A stretch of DNA of 64,000 nucleotides from Herbaspirillum sp. SJZ106 (GCF_006715495.1 NZ_VFNI01000001.1:992001-1056000), one strand, 5' to 3'. Numbered from the stretch's first letter, positions 38,873-48,020 are shown. The notes: generated from the sequence alone by a model not told the origin. Numbers and translations are program-made.

Positions 38873-39952
38873 ATGCGAAATGTTTTCTTTTCCGGGCTGG
38901 CCCTGCCATGTGCCGTTTTCTTGTCAATGCTGGCTGCGCCCGCGGCCGCAGCCAGTCCCCAGGGCGTGACGCTGTACGGCCGGATCGACCTCGGCGTCGA
39001 ATACATCAACAATGCGGGGCCGGACGGCGGCGCCATCTTGCGCATGTCCCCGAGCGGCACTTCCACTTCGCGCATCGGCCTGCGCGCCGAGGAAGACCTG
39101 GGCGGCGGCAACAAGGCCTTCGTGCAGCTGGAAAGCGGTTTTCGTCCCGATACCGGAGGCATGGCGGATCCGCATTCGATTTTTAACCGCCAGGCCAATG
39201 TCGGCATCCAGGGCGCATACGGGCGCCTGCTGGTGGGGCGCAGCGACAGCACCACCGGCGACTTCATGCTCAACGACGCGCTCGCCAACAATTACTCGTG
39301 GTCGGGCGTAAGCACCCATCTGCGCGGCGGCCGGCGCGACGGTACGTTGGGGCGCATATCCAATCTGGTCAAGTACGAGGGGAACGCCGGCCGCTACAAG
39401 TTCGGCGCCAGCTATGGCCTGGGCGAGGTGGCCGGACAGGCTTCCGCCAGGGCCAAATACGCGGCGGCGCTGGATTACCGCAACGATGGCTTCGGCTGGA
39501 CGCTGACCTACGACCGGGAAAACAGCGATACCCTGGAGCAGGGCTACAGCCGCGCCGGAAACGTGTCGCTGTCCGGCGTGCTCCCGGTTGGCAAGGTGAA
39601 GACCTATGCGGGCTATCGCCGCCACGTCAAGCATGGCATCGGCGATCGTCCCGACCGGCGCAGCGACTTTGTCTGGCTGGGGCTGGCGCTGCCGCTGGAT
39701 GGGCGCAATACCTTGTCGTTCGGTTATTACCACGTCGATGTGCGGAATGCGGCCAGGGGCCGCAGCGGCGATCCCAACCTGCTGGCCATGCGCCTGACGC
39801 ACACGATGTCCGCGCGTACCGAACTGTATGCGACGGCGGCCTATGCCTGGATTCCCAGCGGCGATGCGATCGGGATCGGAAATTCGCCCCGGCTGTATGC
39901 CGAGAACGGCAAGCAGGCCGGCCTCAATATCGGCATGCTGCATCGTTTCTGA
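38873..39952 (+). CDS. General outer-membrane porin (Gram-negative porin type)
   Basis: Porin of 359 residues with a signal peptide ending at PAAAAS. The mature start QGVTLYGRIDLGVEYINN, SRIGLRAEEDLGGG and NRQANVGIQGAYGRLLVGR are typical of the 16-stranded porins of Neisseria and Burkholderia, and the C-terminal residue is Phe (MLHRF) as needed for Bam assembly. It is monocistronic as far as seen. The pore specificity is unknown. Confidence 0.92.
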   Translation: MRNVFFSGLALPCAVFLSMLAAPAAAASPQGVTLYGRIDLGVEYINNAGPDGGAILRMSPSGTSTSRIGLRAEEDLGGGNKAFVQLESGFRPDTGGMADPHSIFNRQANVGIQGAYGRLLVGRSDSTTGDFMLNDALANNYSWSGVSTHLRGGRRDGTLGRISNLVKYEGNAGRYKFGASYGLGEVAGQASARAKYAAALDYRNDGFGWTLTYDRENSDTLEQGYSRAGNVSLSGVLPVGKVKTYAGYRRHVKHGIGDRPDRRSDFVWLGLALPLDGRNTLSFGYYHVDVRNAARGRSGDPNLLAMRLTHTMSARTELYATAAYAWIPSGDAIGIGNSPRLYAENGKQAGLNIGMLHRF

Positions 39953-40037
39953 TTGTCGCCGGGCAGCTCGCGCGGCAGGCGCAGGCGGCGGCTTTTGGTT
40001 AAACTACCTGCTTTGCCGCCACGCTCGCCCGACCATC

Positions 40038-40544
40038 ATGCCCGATCCCATCCGCCACGCCCTGGCCTCCGATGCCGCAGCCATCTGCGATATCTACAAC
40101 TACTACGTGGAACACACCACCATCAGCTTCGAGACCGAGCCGGTCGGCGTGGAGACCATGCAGGCGCGCATGGCCGAGGTGCAGGCGCAGTTTCCCTGGC
40201 TGGTGTACGAGGAGGACGGCGTCGTGCTGGGCTATGCCTATGCCAGCAAGTGGAAGCCGCGCGCGGCCTATCGCCATTCCGTCGAAGCCTCGGTCTACCT
40301 GCATCGGGATGCGGCCGGGCGCGGCGCCGGCAAGCGCCTGTATGCGCGCCTGTTCGAGATGTTGAAAGCGCAGGGCGTACACCTGGTGATCGGCGGCATT
40401 ACCCAGCCCAACGCCGCCAGCGTGGCCTTGCATGAGCGCATGGGCTTCGTCAAATGCGCGCATTTCAGCCAGGTCGGCCGCAAATTCGACCGCTGGCTGG
40501 ATGTCGCTTACTGGCAGCTCAACCTGGAGGAGCAGGGACAATGA
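40038..40544 (+). CDS. GNAT acetyltransferase, phosphinothricin acetyltransferase-like
   Basis: N-acetyltransferase of 168 residues. IRHALASDAAAICDIYNYYV at the start, SVEASVYLHRDAAGRGAGKRLY (acetyl-CoA loop RGAGK) and the NAASVALHERMGFV motif match the Pat/MddA group acting on phosphinothricin, methionine sulfone or sulfoximine. The physiological substrate is unknown. Its stop overlaps the ATG of the following small gene (ATGA), so they are co-translated. Confidence 0.87.
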   Translation: MPDPIRHALASDAAAICDIYNYYVEHTTISFETEPVGVETMQARMAEVQAQFPWLVYEEDGVVLGYAYASKWKPRAAYRHSVEASVYLHRDAAGRGAGKRLYARLFEMLKAQGVHLVIGGITQPNAASVALHERMGFVKCAHFSQVGRKFDRWLDVAYWQLNLEEQGQ

Positions 40545-40810
40545 GATCGACCCGCGCGGCCAGCGCCATCGAACGCCTCAACAGGCGTGCCGAGACCAAG
40601 CAGTATTCGATGCTGCGCACTTCGGACGAACGTTTCCAATTGGTCCAGCGCGTGGCGGGCAAGCCGATGGAGAAATTGAGCGAGGCGCTGGAGCTGGATG
40701 ACTTTGTCGCTTTCGTCAACGCCTATGGGCCGCAGACGCCCAGGCGGGTCAGCAAGCTGGACGTGCAGTTCGAGAAAAACATGCGCAACAAGAAAGAAGA
40801 CGCTTCTTAA
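40541..40810 (+). CDS. Small protein of unknown function
   Basis: Basic protein of 89 residues, no signal peptide or membrane segment. GGAGGAGCAGGGAC precedes the ATG at 40541, which overlaps the stop of the acetyltransferase gene, so expression is well supported. Visible landmarks are RLNRRAETKQYSML near the start, a mid helix EKLSEALELDDFVAFVNAYG and a C-terminal basic tail. I recognise no family. Confidence 0.65.
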   Translation: MRSTRAASAIERLNRRAETKQYSMLRTSDERFQLVQRVAGKPMEKLSEALELDDFVAFVNAYGPQTPRRVSKLDVQFEKNMRNKKEDAS

Positions 40811-40824
40811 GAACCTGTTTTTAA

Positions 40825-40851
40825 GAACCCGTTTCATTGTGAAACGGGTTC
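40825..40851 (-). terminator. Hairpin between the small gene and exonuclease III
   Basis: GAACCCGTTTCA and TGAAACGGGTTC pair around TTG. On the minus strand it is followed by TTAAAAA, so it best fits the xthA transcript, whose stop is at 40859; it may also stop the plus-strand pair. Confidence 0.65.
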
Positions 40852-40858
40852 TCAAGGC

Positions 40859-41626
40859 TCAGTCCGCCAGCGTGGCGACGACCGGCGCATGGTCGGACGG
40901 CTGTTCCCATTTGCGCGGAACCTTGTCGACCACGCAGGCGGTGCAGCGTTCTTTCAATGCCTGCGTGAGCAGGATATGGTCGATGCGCAAGCCGCGATTG
41001 AGGCGGAAACCCATCTGGCGATAATCCCACCAGCTGTATATTTTTTCCGGTTGCTCGAACAACCGGAACGCATCTGTCAGGCCCATCGCCTGCAGCTTGC
41101 GGAAGGCTTCGCGTTCCGGTTCCGACACCAGCACCTGCCCTTGCCAGGCCACCGGATCGTGCACGTCGCGGTCTTCCGGCGCGATGTTGTAGTCGCCCAG
41201 CAGCGCCAGGCGCGGGTGCGTTGCCAGCTCCTGCTGCAGCCACTCTTGCAGCGCCGCCAGCCAGCTTAGCTTGTACGGATACTTTTCCGACTCCAGCGAC
41301 TGGCCGTTGGGGATGTAGGCGCACACATAGCGCACGCCTTCGATGGTGGCGGCGATGATGCGCTGCTGCTCATCCGGGAACAGCGGGTTGTTCTTGATGA
41401 TGTCGTTCATCGGATGGCGCGACAGGATGGCCACGCCGTTGTAGGTTTTCTGTCCGCTGAATTCGACCATGTAACCGGCCGCCGCGATCTCCGCCGCGGG
41501 GAACTTGTCGTCCGTCAGCTTGGTTTCCTGCAGGCACAGCACATCGACCGGGTTTTCTTCCAGCCATTTGAGCACTTGCGGCAGGCGGACCTTGAGGGAG
41601 TTGACGTTCCAGGTGGCGATTTTCAT
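40859..41626 (-). CDS. xthA: Exodeoxyribonuclease III
   Basis: Mg-dependent AP endonuclease and 3'-5' exonuclease of base-excision repair (255 residues). The catalytic motifs are LQETKL, GDYNIAPEDRDVHDP and the terminal SDHAPV; KIATWNVNSLKVRLPQ is the conserved start. The ATG at 41626 gives the family length; the frame stays open far upstream only because it shadows the MipA gene. Confidence 0.95.
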   Translation of the reverse strand: MKIATWNVNSLKVRLPQVLKWLEENPVDVLCLQETKLTDDKFPAAEIAAAGYMVEFSGQKTYNGVAILSRHPMNDIIKNNPLFPDEQQRIIAATIEGVRYVCAYIPNGQSLESEKYPYKLSWLAALQEWLQQELATHPRLALLGDYNIAPEDRDVHDPVAWQGQVLVSEPEREAFRKLQAMGLTDAFRLFEQPEKIYSWWDYRQMGFRLNRGLRIDHILLTQALKERCTACVVDKVPRKWEQPSDHAPVVATLAD

Positions 41627-41703
41627 GGTAGCGATGGCAGGTGATGAACGGACAGTTCCGCCCGTGCGGGCGAAGTCCGCCATCTTACCGTATTCGCCCG
41701 CGC

Positions 41704-42465
41704 TTACTTGAAGTGGTAGTTCAGCGCGACCAGTCCCATGTCTTCGATCTTGTGATTGAGGATCGGGCTGTCGGCGGCGCCGCTGCCAAGCCATTTGCGG
41801 CGCCAGGTGACGTTGAGCCGCCAGTCGGCATTGACGGGGATATCGGCGCTCAGGCCGACAATGGCGTTGTTGGAAGCGCCGGCATGGTATTGGCGATAGC
41901 CGCTGGCGGCCGATTCGGCCGCGCTCACGCCCAGGAAGTAATTGTTGTAGTTGGCGCTGCGGCGCTCCACGCCGACCTGGGGATAGATGCTGACCGGCCC
42001 GACATCGACCTGGGCCGCATAGATCGCTTCGGCCAGGGTGCCGTGCGATTGGTTGAAGTCGTAGAAGGCATTCAGGAAGAACGCGCCGTAAGGCGTCTCC
42101 TGGAAGGTGCCGATGCCCAGGGGGATCGGATTGGAACGATGCTGCAAGCCGCGTTCGGCATCGAATCCATCGAAGCTGACGCGTGCGGCCAGCTCCAGGT
42201 AGCCGGCGCCGATCCTGGCGGTCTTGATGCCGAACGTATCGAGACGGGCGAAGAAGCGCCCGTAATCGAAATAGGCATAAGGCAGCAGGGTGTTGTGGGC
42301 GCTCTTGTCCAGCACATTGCGTTCGAGGTGATAGACGCCGGCGCCCAGGTCGCCGACGATGCGATCCGGCAGCGCGGCGCTGCCGATGCTGTCGGGGGCG
42401 GCTTGTTGCGCCATGGCGGGTGCGGCGCACAACAAGGACAGGGTGAACGCGATAGACGTCTTCAT
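41704..42465 (-). CDS. MipA/OmpV-family outer-membrane protein
   Basis: Predicted beta-barrel protein of 253 residues with a signal peptide (MKTSIAFTLSLLCAAPAMAQ). Alternating hydrophobic strands and blocks such as GAGVYHLERNV, YFDYGRFFARLDTFGIK and the terminal GLVALNYHF fit the MipA/OmpV family, whose members scaffold murein enzymes or act as outer-membrane channels. The start at 42465 coincides with the signal peptide; a longer frame is not supported. It runs toward xthA with 77 bases between. Confidence 0.85.
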   Translation of the reverse strand: MKTSIAFTLSLLCAAPAMAQQAAPDSIGSAALPDRIVGDLGAGVYHLERNVLDKSAHNTLLPYAYFDYGRFFARLDTFGIKTARIGAGYLELAARVSFDGFDAERGLQHRSNPIPLGIGTFQETPYGAFFLNAFYDFNQSHGTLAEAIYAAQVDVGPVSIYPQVGVERRSANYNNYFLGVSAAESAASGYRQYHAGASNNAIVGLSADIPVNADWRLNVTWRRKWLGSGAADSPILNHKIEDMGLVALNYHFK

Positions 42466-42661
42466 TTTATTTCCGGTTGAAGGACTGTATGAGTCTGGAA
42501 CATGGCTGTATAGCGCGCCATTGTATCCGGATCGAACCCGCCGGGTTGGCAGGGGATTCCGGTGGCAGTAGCGCCGGCGCCGCCGGAAAGGCAAGAAAAA
42601 AACCACCGGCGGTGCGGTAATGCCGTTCAGTGAAGGCTAATTCTGAAGCACTCATCACCTG

Positions 42662-42781
42662 GCCCGTTCGGGCTGAGTAGGCTCGCCAGGGCCGTATCGA
42701 AGCCAGCGTGTCAGCGTATCATTGTTAGCGGTCTTGCCTGCCCTTCGATACGCTGCTGCGCAGCTACTCAGGACGAACGGC
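42662..42781. repeat. Inverted pair of REP-like palindromic repeats
   Basis: A unit at about 42662-42704 (CCGTTCGGGCTGAGTAGG ... CGTATCGAAG) and its inverted counterpart at 42736-42781 (CCCTTCGATACGCTG ... CTACTCAGGACGAACGG) face each other across about 30 bases. Each has its own internal stem. This type of GTTCG-CTGAGTAG-TATCGAAGG element is widespread in proteobacterial intergenic DNA. Confidence 0.75.
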
Positions 42782-42788
42782 GCCTGGA

Positions 42789-42818
42789 CTCCACAAACCT
42801 CCACAAGCCTCCACAAAC
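42789..42818. repeat. Three tandem 10-base repeats
   Basis: CTCCACAAAC, CTCCACAAGC, CTCCACAAAC in direct succession, between the REP pair and the hairpin near pepA. Confidence 0.8.
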
Positions 42819-42821
42819 ACA

Positions 42822-42852
42822 AATGCCGTTCAGCGTTTAACTGAACGGCATT
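42822..42852 (-). terminator. Likely pepA terminator
   Basis: AATGCCGTTCAG pairs with CTGAACGGCATT around a seven-base loop, 110 bases beyond the pepA stop. On the minus strand TTTGTGTTTG follows. The stem core resembles the isc terminator at 12627, suggesting a re-used terminator sequence. Confidence 0.65.
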
Positions 42853-42961
42853 ACTGGCGATGCGGTGGCTTGCGGTGCTGCCGTTGACGCTGCCGTTTCT
42901 CAGGCGGCGCCATCGCATGCAAGGTGCGGGACATTGCGCATGCGAGGCGCGCCGCCGTGCA

Positions 42962-44482
42962 TCAGGCGCGCGACGACTTGCCGCGCGCCTGGTTCAGCAG
43001 GTACGTGGTCAGCAGCGGCACCGGCCGGCCGCTGGCGCCCTTGGCGGCGCCGCTCTTCCATGCGGTGCCGGCGATATCCAGGTGGGCCCAGGTGTACTTG
43101 CGGGTGAAGCGCTCCAGGAAGCAGGCGGCGGTGACGCTGCCGCCGGGCTGGCCGCCGATGTTGGCGATGTCGGCGAAGTTGGACTTCAACTGCTCCTGGT
43201 AGGCGTCCTGCACCGGCATGCGCCAGGCGGTGTCGCCGGTGGCGCGGCCGGCCGCCAGCAGGTCGTTGGCCAGTTGGTCGTGGGCCTCGTCTTCGCGCGT
43301 GAACAAGCCGGAGTTGTGGTGGCCCAGGGCCACGATGCAGGCGCCGGTCAGGGTGGCGATGTCGATCACGGCGGCCGGCTTGAAGCGTTCGACGTAGGTC
43401 AGCGCGTCGCACAGGATCAGGCGGCCTTCGGCATCGGTATTGAGCACTTCGATGGTCTGGCCCGACATCGAGGTGACGATGTCGCCCGGCTTGGTGGCGC
43501 GGCCGGAAGGCATGTTCTCGCAGGTCGGGATGACGCCGACCACGTTCAGTTTCAGGCCCAGTTCGGCGATGGCGCGGAAGGTGCCCAGCACGGAGGCGGC
43601 GCCGCACATGTCGTACTTCATTTCATCCATGTTCAGGCCGGGCTTCAACGAAATGCCGCCGGTGTCGAAGGTGATGCCCTTGCCGACCAGCACGATCGGC
43701 GCATCCTTGGCTTTGCCGCCCATGTGCTTCAGGACGATGAACTTGGGCGGCTGGTCGCTGCCGTTGGTGACCGACAGGAAGCTGCCCATCTTCAGCGCTT
43801 CGAGCTGCTTGCGGTCCAGCACTTCCACGCCCAGCTTGAATTCCTTGGCCAGTTTCTTGGCGGTGTTGGCCAGATAGGTCGGGGTGCAGACGTTGCCGGG
43901 CAGGTTGCCCAGTTCCTTGGTCAGCGCCATGCCGTTGGCCAGCGCCACGGCTTCGGCCACGGCGGCCTTGGCCGCCGGCGCCTCGGCCGCCGATGTCAGG
44001 AAGGCAATTTTCTTCACGCCGGTGGGGGCGGGGTCCTTCTTGCTCTTGAGGGTGTCGGAACGGTAGACCGAATCGCGCCCGGCCAGCACCACGTTGCGCA
44101 CGGCCCAGGCCAGGTCGCGGCCCTTGACGCCGGCAAACGGCAGCGCCAGCGCCGCGTTGTCGCAGCCCAGCGTGGCCAGGGTGCGCACCAGCGCCTGGGC
44201 GGCGGCGGCGAAGCTCTTGTCGGAAATCTCTTCTTCGGCGCCCAGGCCCAGCAGCACGATGCGTTCGGCGGCGATGCCGGTGACGCCGCGCAGCAGCAGG
44301 GTCGAGCCGGGTTTGCCGGAGATGTCGCCGGACTTCAGCGCGGCGCTGATGGCGCCCAGCTTGTCCAGCGCGGCGGCGGCCTTGGTCAGCTTGCGGTTTT
44401 CATGGATGCCGACCACCAATGCGCCAGTCTTGACAGCGGTTACAGCGTTTTTTGCGTCCAATGTTTTTGTGCTAAAGTCCAT
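42962..44482 (-). CDS. pepA: Leucyl aminopeptidase (cytosol aminopeptidase)
   Basis: Hexameric Zn/Mn aminopeptidase of family M17 (506 residues), also known as a DNA-binding accessory protein in E. coli. The active-site lysine is in [12 protein letters not shown] and the family signature [10 protein letters not shown] is present, as are further metal ligands in KYDMCGA and MSGQTIEV. It is divergent from lptF with 129 bases between, a common order in gamma- and betaproteobacteria. Confidence 0.95.
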   Translation of the reverse strand: MDFSTKTLDAKNAVTAVKTGALVVGIHENRKLTKAAAALDKLGAISAALKSGDISGKPGSTLLLRGVTGIAAERIVLLGLGAEEEISDKSFAAAAQALVRTLATLGCDNAALALPFAGVKGRDLAWAVRNVVLAGRDSVYRSDTLKSKKDPAPTGVKKIAFLTSAAEAPAAKAAVAEAVALANGMALTKELGNLPGNVCTPTYLANTAKKLAKEFKLGVEVLDRKQLEALKMGSFLSVTNGSDQPPKFIVLKHMGGKAKDAPIVLVGKGITFDTGGISLKPGLNMDEMKYDMCGAASVLGTFRAIAELGLKLNVVGVIPTCENMPSGRATKPGDIVTSMSGQTIEVLNTDAEGRLILCDALTYVERFKPAAVIDIATLTGACIVALGHHNSGLFTREDEAHDQLANDLLAAGRATGDTAWRMPVQDAYQEQLKSNFADIANIGGQPGGSVTAACFLERFTRKYTWAHLDIAGTAWKSGAAKGASGRPVPLLTTYLLNQARGKSSRA

Positions 44483-44611
44483 CGTTCGTCCTTTGTTTGA
44501 TTTACCCGGCGATTATAGAGCCCATTTCGCCGCCACGTGCGTGCAGATGCGTTGCTTGCCGGGCCGGACAGGACCCTTACGCCCACCCATTACACAAGTT
44601 CCCGGCTTCGC

Positions 44612-45742
44612 ATGATTTTCCAGCGCGCACTTCGACGCGAATTGACGAGCACCGCAGGCGCCGTCTTCACCACGCTCTTCACCATTACGCTCACCGTGAT
44701 GCTGATCAAGATCCTCGGCCAGGCCGCTGGCGGCCAGGTTGCGTCGCAGGACGTGATCGCCCTGATCGGTTTCCAGTCGCTCAACTACATGCCGGTGATC
44801 CTGGTGCTGACCGGTTTCATTTCAGTGTTGCTGGTGATGACCCGCAGCTATCAGGATTCCGAAATCGTGGTCTGGTTCTCCTCCGGGCTTTCCCTGACGC
44901 GCTGGGTCAAGCCGGTGCTGCTGTTCGGCTGGCCCATCGTGTTGCTGGTGGCGGTGCTTTCCTTCGTCGTCACTCCCTGGGCCAACCAGCAGAGCAGCGA
45001 ATACCGCGAACGCTTTGAAAAGCGCGAGGATATCGCGCGGGTTTCGCCCGGCAAGTTCCAGGAGTCGGCCAGCGCCAACCGCATCTTCTTCGTCGAAGGC
45101 ATTTCCGGCGACGCTTCCAAGGTGCGCAATGTGTTCGTCAACACCATCGGCGCCGACGGCAAGAACAGCGTGGTGGTGGCCAAGGAAGGCGAGACCGTGG
45201 TCGACAAGGACGGCGAGAAGTTCGTGGTCATGAGCAAGGGCCGCCGCTATGACGGGGCCCCCGGCCTGCCGGATTTCCAGATCGTCGATTTCGAGCGTTA
45301 CGGCCTGCTGATCGGCAACCAGTCGCAGGCCGCCGCCGGCGACCGCTCGGCGCGGGCGATGCAGATGAACGAGCTGCTGGTCAAGAACGACGGTTTCGCG
45401 CGCGGCGAATTGCTGTGGCGCATCGCGCTGCCGCTGATGGGGCTGTCCCTGATGCTGCTGGCGATTCCGTTGTCCTTCGTCAACCCGCGCGCGGGCCGTT
45501 CGCTGGGCCTGCTGGTGGCGTTGCTGCTGTTCGTGGTCTACAGCAATACGGTCAGCGTCTTCCAGGCCTCGGTGGCGCAGGGGCGCATGTCCTTCATGCT
45601 GGGCTGGTGGCCGGTGCATGCGATAGTGGCGCTGCTGATCGTGGGCATGTTCGCGCTGCGGCTCAATATCAACAGCCGCTGCCATCCGGCGGTCATCTGG
45701 TCGGCCATGCGCCGTGCCCTGATCTTCAAGCGCGAGGCCTGA
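44612..45742 (+). CDS. lptF: LPS export permease LptF
   Basis: Membrane subunit (376 residues) of the LptB2FG ABC transporter that extracts lipopolysaccharide from the inner membrane. MIFQRALRRELTSTAGAVF begins the first of six hydrophobic segments (three before and three after a periplasmic jellyroll domain at about 120-270). The start at 44612 matches the family; a 25-codon extension is not needed. lptG follows after one base. Confidence 0.94.
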   Translation: MIFQRALRRELTSTAGAVFTTLFTITLTVMLIKILGQAAGGQVASQDVIALIGFQSLNYMPVILVLTGFISVLLVMTRSYQDSEIVVWFSSGLSLTRWVKPVLLFGWPIVLLVAVLSFVVTPWANQQSSEYRERFEKREDIARVSPGKFQESASANRIFFVEGISGDASKVRNVFVNTIGADGKNSVVVAKEGETVVDKDGEKFVVMSKGRRYDGAPGLPDFQIVDFERYGLLIGNQSQAAAGDRSARAMQMNELLVKNDGFARGELLWRIALPLMGLSLMLLAIPLSFVNPRAGRSLGLLVALLLFVVYSNTVSVFQASVAQGRMSFMLGWWPVHAIVALLIVGMFALRLNINSRCHPAVIWSAMRRALIFKREA

Positions 45743-45743
45743 C

Positions 45744-46877
45744 ATGCGCGTCATCCAACGTTATTTCAGAACAGAAATCACCCGCTCGGTGCTGTTCGCC
45801 CTGGCGGCCTTCCTGGCGCTGTTCGCCTTCTTCGAGATGATGGGCCAGCTGGAGCAGGTCGGCCGCAACGGCTACCAGCTGCAGCAGGCGGTGCTCTATG
45901 TAGTCATGGGGCTGCCGGGCAACGTGTATGAACTGATGCCCACGGCGGTGCTGATCGGCACCATCTACACGCTGTCGCAACTGGCGGCGCGTTCCGAGTT
46001 CACCATCATGCGCGTGTCCAGTATGTCCACCGGCATGGCCGCGCGCGTACTGGCGCGCATCGGCATCGGCTTCGTGGTGCTGACCATCGTGTTCGGTGAA
46101 ATCATCGCCCCCAAGGCTTCCGAATGGGGGGAGAAACTCAAGCTGCAGGCCCAGGGGGCTTCGCTGTCGTCGCAGTTCCGTTCCGGCATGTGGGCCAAGG
46201 ATGTGATCAAGGACAACGGCCTGGACGGCAATGTCACCGGCAGCCGCTTCATCAACATCCAGTCGATCCAGCCGGACGGCCGCATCGAAGGCGTCAAGCT
46301 GTACGAGCTGGATACGGATTTCCACATGGCGCGCATGATCACGGCAACCTCCGGCGACTATCAGGGCGACCATGTCTGGAAACTCTCCGGCGTGCTGCAA
46401 TCGGATTTCGCCGACGGCAACAAGGACCGCAAGATCACCGAGCCGATCAAGACCACCAGGCTGGACAGCATGCGGCTGGTGTCGGAGGTGACGCCGGAAA
46501 TCCTGTCGGTGCTGTTTGCCGATCCGGATCACATGTCGGCCTACGACCTGCTCGCTTACACCAGGCACCTGGAAGCCAACAACCAGCGCACCGACCGTTA
46601 CGAAATTGCCTTCTGGAAGAAGATCGTCTATCCCTTGTCCATCTTCGTGATGATGGCGCTGGCGCTGCCGTTCGCCTACCTGCATTTCCGCGCCGGCGGC
46701 GTGAGCCTGAAGATCTTCACCGGGATCATGATCGGCGTGTGCTTCCAGCTCATTAACAGCCTGTTCTCGCACCTCGGCCTGCTCAACACCTGGCCGGCCT
46801 TCGTGACGGCGGCGCTGCCCAGCCTGCTGTTCATGGCGCTGGCCATCGGCGCGTTGTGGTGGGTCGAACGTACCTGA
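45744..46877 (+). CDS. lptG: LPS export permease LptG
   Basis: Partner of LptF in the LptB2FG transporter (377 residues), with MRVIQRYFRTEITRSVLFAL as the first membrane segment, a periplasmic domain at about 120-270 and three C-terminal membrane helices. The stop of lptF and this start are one base apart (TGACATG), so the pair is translated together. Confidence 0.95.
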   Translation: MRVIQRYFRTEITRSVLFALAAFLALFAFFEMMGQLEQVGRNGYQLQQAVLYVVMGLPGNVYELMPTAVLIGTIYTLSQLAARSEFTIMRVSSMSTGMAARVLARIGIGFVVLTIVFGEIIAPKASEWGEKLKLQAQGASLSSQFRSGMWAKDVIKDNGLDGNVTGSRFINIQSIQPDGRIEGVKLYELDTDFHMARMITATSGDYQGDHVWKLSGVLQSDFADGNKDRKITEPIKTTRLDSMRLVSEVTPEILSVLFADPDHMSAYDLLAYTRHLEANNQRTDRYEIAFWKKIVYPLSIFVMMALALPFAYLHFRAGGVSLKIFTGIMIGVCFQLINSLFSHLGLLNTWPAFVTAALPSLLFMALAIGALWWVERT

Positions 46878-46881
46878 CATC

Positions 46882-47268
46882 ATGCCTGCCTCCATTGCCC
46901 AAAGCCTGATCCTGTTTGCCCACGGCGCGCGCGACCCGGCCTGGGCGGCGCCGTTCGAACGTTTGCGCGTGCTGGTGCAGGCCGCCGCGCCTGACGTGGA
47001 TGTGCAGCTGGCTTTTCTGGAGCTGATGCAGCCGGATTTGCCAGCCGCCGCCGCGCAGGCCGTGGCTGGCGGCGCGCAGCGTATTACCGTCGTGCCGGTC
47101 TTTTTGGGGCAGGGGGGGCATGTGCGGCGGGACTTGCCGCAATTGCTGGCGCAACTGCGGCAGGCTTATCCGCAAGTGCAGATCGATGATGTACCGGCTG
47201 CTGGTGAGGATGATGCTGTATTGCGGGCTATTTCTGCTTATTGTGTTAGGGCTGTTGTTGTTGGGTAG
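46882..47268 (+). CDS. CbiX/SirB-type sirohydrochlorin chelatase, single domain
   Basis: Short class II chelatase of 128 residues. The metal-binding histidines are in LILFAHGARDP and PVFLGQGGHVRRDLP, as in CbiX. It could insert iron (siroheme) or cobalt (cobalamin) into sirohydrochlorin. It starts four bases after lptG, an unusual place, while the SUMT methyltransferase that makes its precursor is 1.3 kb further on at 48526, and the sulfite reductase that needs siroheme is in the same region. Its end touches the left edge of the composite inverted repeat. Confidence 0.85.
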   Translation: MPASIAQSLILFAHGARDPAWAAPFERLRVLVQAAAPDVDVQLAFLELMQPDLPAAAAQAVAGGAQRITVVPVFLGQGGHVRRDLPQLLAQLRQAYPQVQIDDVPAAGEDDAVLRAISAYCVRAVVVG

Positions 47269-48020
47269 TCTGGTCTCGCCGTTTGTCGGTGTATTGGCTT
47301 GATGTTTTTTTAGGTAGTCTGCTCTTGCTTCATGCAGATGTACTGGCTTAATGCTTATCTTTCTCCGGTCTAAGCGGAGCGCCGGGTGCGGCCCGGCAGC
47401 CGCTCACTTTCTTTGCTTCGCCAAAGAAAGTAAGCAAAGAAAGGCGACCCCTAAGTGCCAGCCCCTTCGGGGTACCCGTTGGAGCGCCATGAAAAATGGG
47501 CGAGGCAGAGTCGCTGCGCTCCGACTGCCTCGCTGATCCATTTTTCATGGCACTCCAACGGCTGGCCCACAAGGGGAGAAAACCTGAACGCCTCGCCTAC
47601 GGCATCGGGATTGGGAGGGGAGTTGCGCATTGGCGCCATTCCTTGAACCAAGCCAGTCGCAAGCACCGCGATGCCGAAGGCGAGCCGGATAAGACGTCGC
47701 ATCTAACCAGCCGGCGGATCGGGCAAAAAAATGGATCAGCAAGGCAGTCGGAGCGAAGCGACTCTGCCTTGCCCATTTTTTTGCCCGATCCGTCGGGAAC
47801 CCCGAAGGGGCTGGGTAGTTGCGTCGCCTTCTTTTGCTTACTTTTCTTGGCGAGACAAGAAAAGTGAGCGGCTGCCGGGCCGCCCCCGGCGCTCCGCTGC
47901 GACCGGAGAAAGATAAGCATAGAGCCAGTACATCTGCACGAAGCAAGAGCAGTCTACCCAGACTTATCCCCAAAAAACATCAAGCCAATACACCGACAAG
48001 CAGCAAGACCAGGCTACCCC
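47262..48020. repeat. Composite inverted repeat, two copies of a hairpin element
   Basis: Two copies of about 320 bases face each other (about 47262-47590 and 47700-48020) around a partly symmetric 110-base centre, making one 760-base imperfect palindrome that fills the gap between the convergent chelatase and csaA genes. Each copy holds, in order from the outside, TGTCGGTGTATTGGCTTGAT, ATGCTTATCTTTCTCCGGTC, GCCCGGCAGCCGCTCACTTT, a small GAAAGTAAGC-type hairpin, CCAGCCCCTTCGGGGT and a long internal hairpin (left 47478-47561, right 47716-47793). Stem bases differ between copies but pairing is kept. Short open frames across it are not believable genes. Left edge overlaps the last codons of the chelatase gene. 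Confidence 0.88.

Noticed and set aside
41627-42430. N-terminal extension of exonuclease III
   Set aside because: It is an out-of-frame reading of the mipA gene on the same strand; family length fits the start at 41626.
42860-44500. Plus-strand frame of 546 codons opposite pepA
   Set aside because: Antisense shadow of pepA; starts within the REP/terminator region and has no motif.
47351-47973. Several short open frames inside the composite inverted repeat
   Set aside because: They translate repeat DNA (similar peptides from both copies and both strands), lack ribosome sites and overlap each other. Structure, not coding, explains the conservation.
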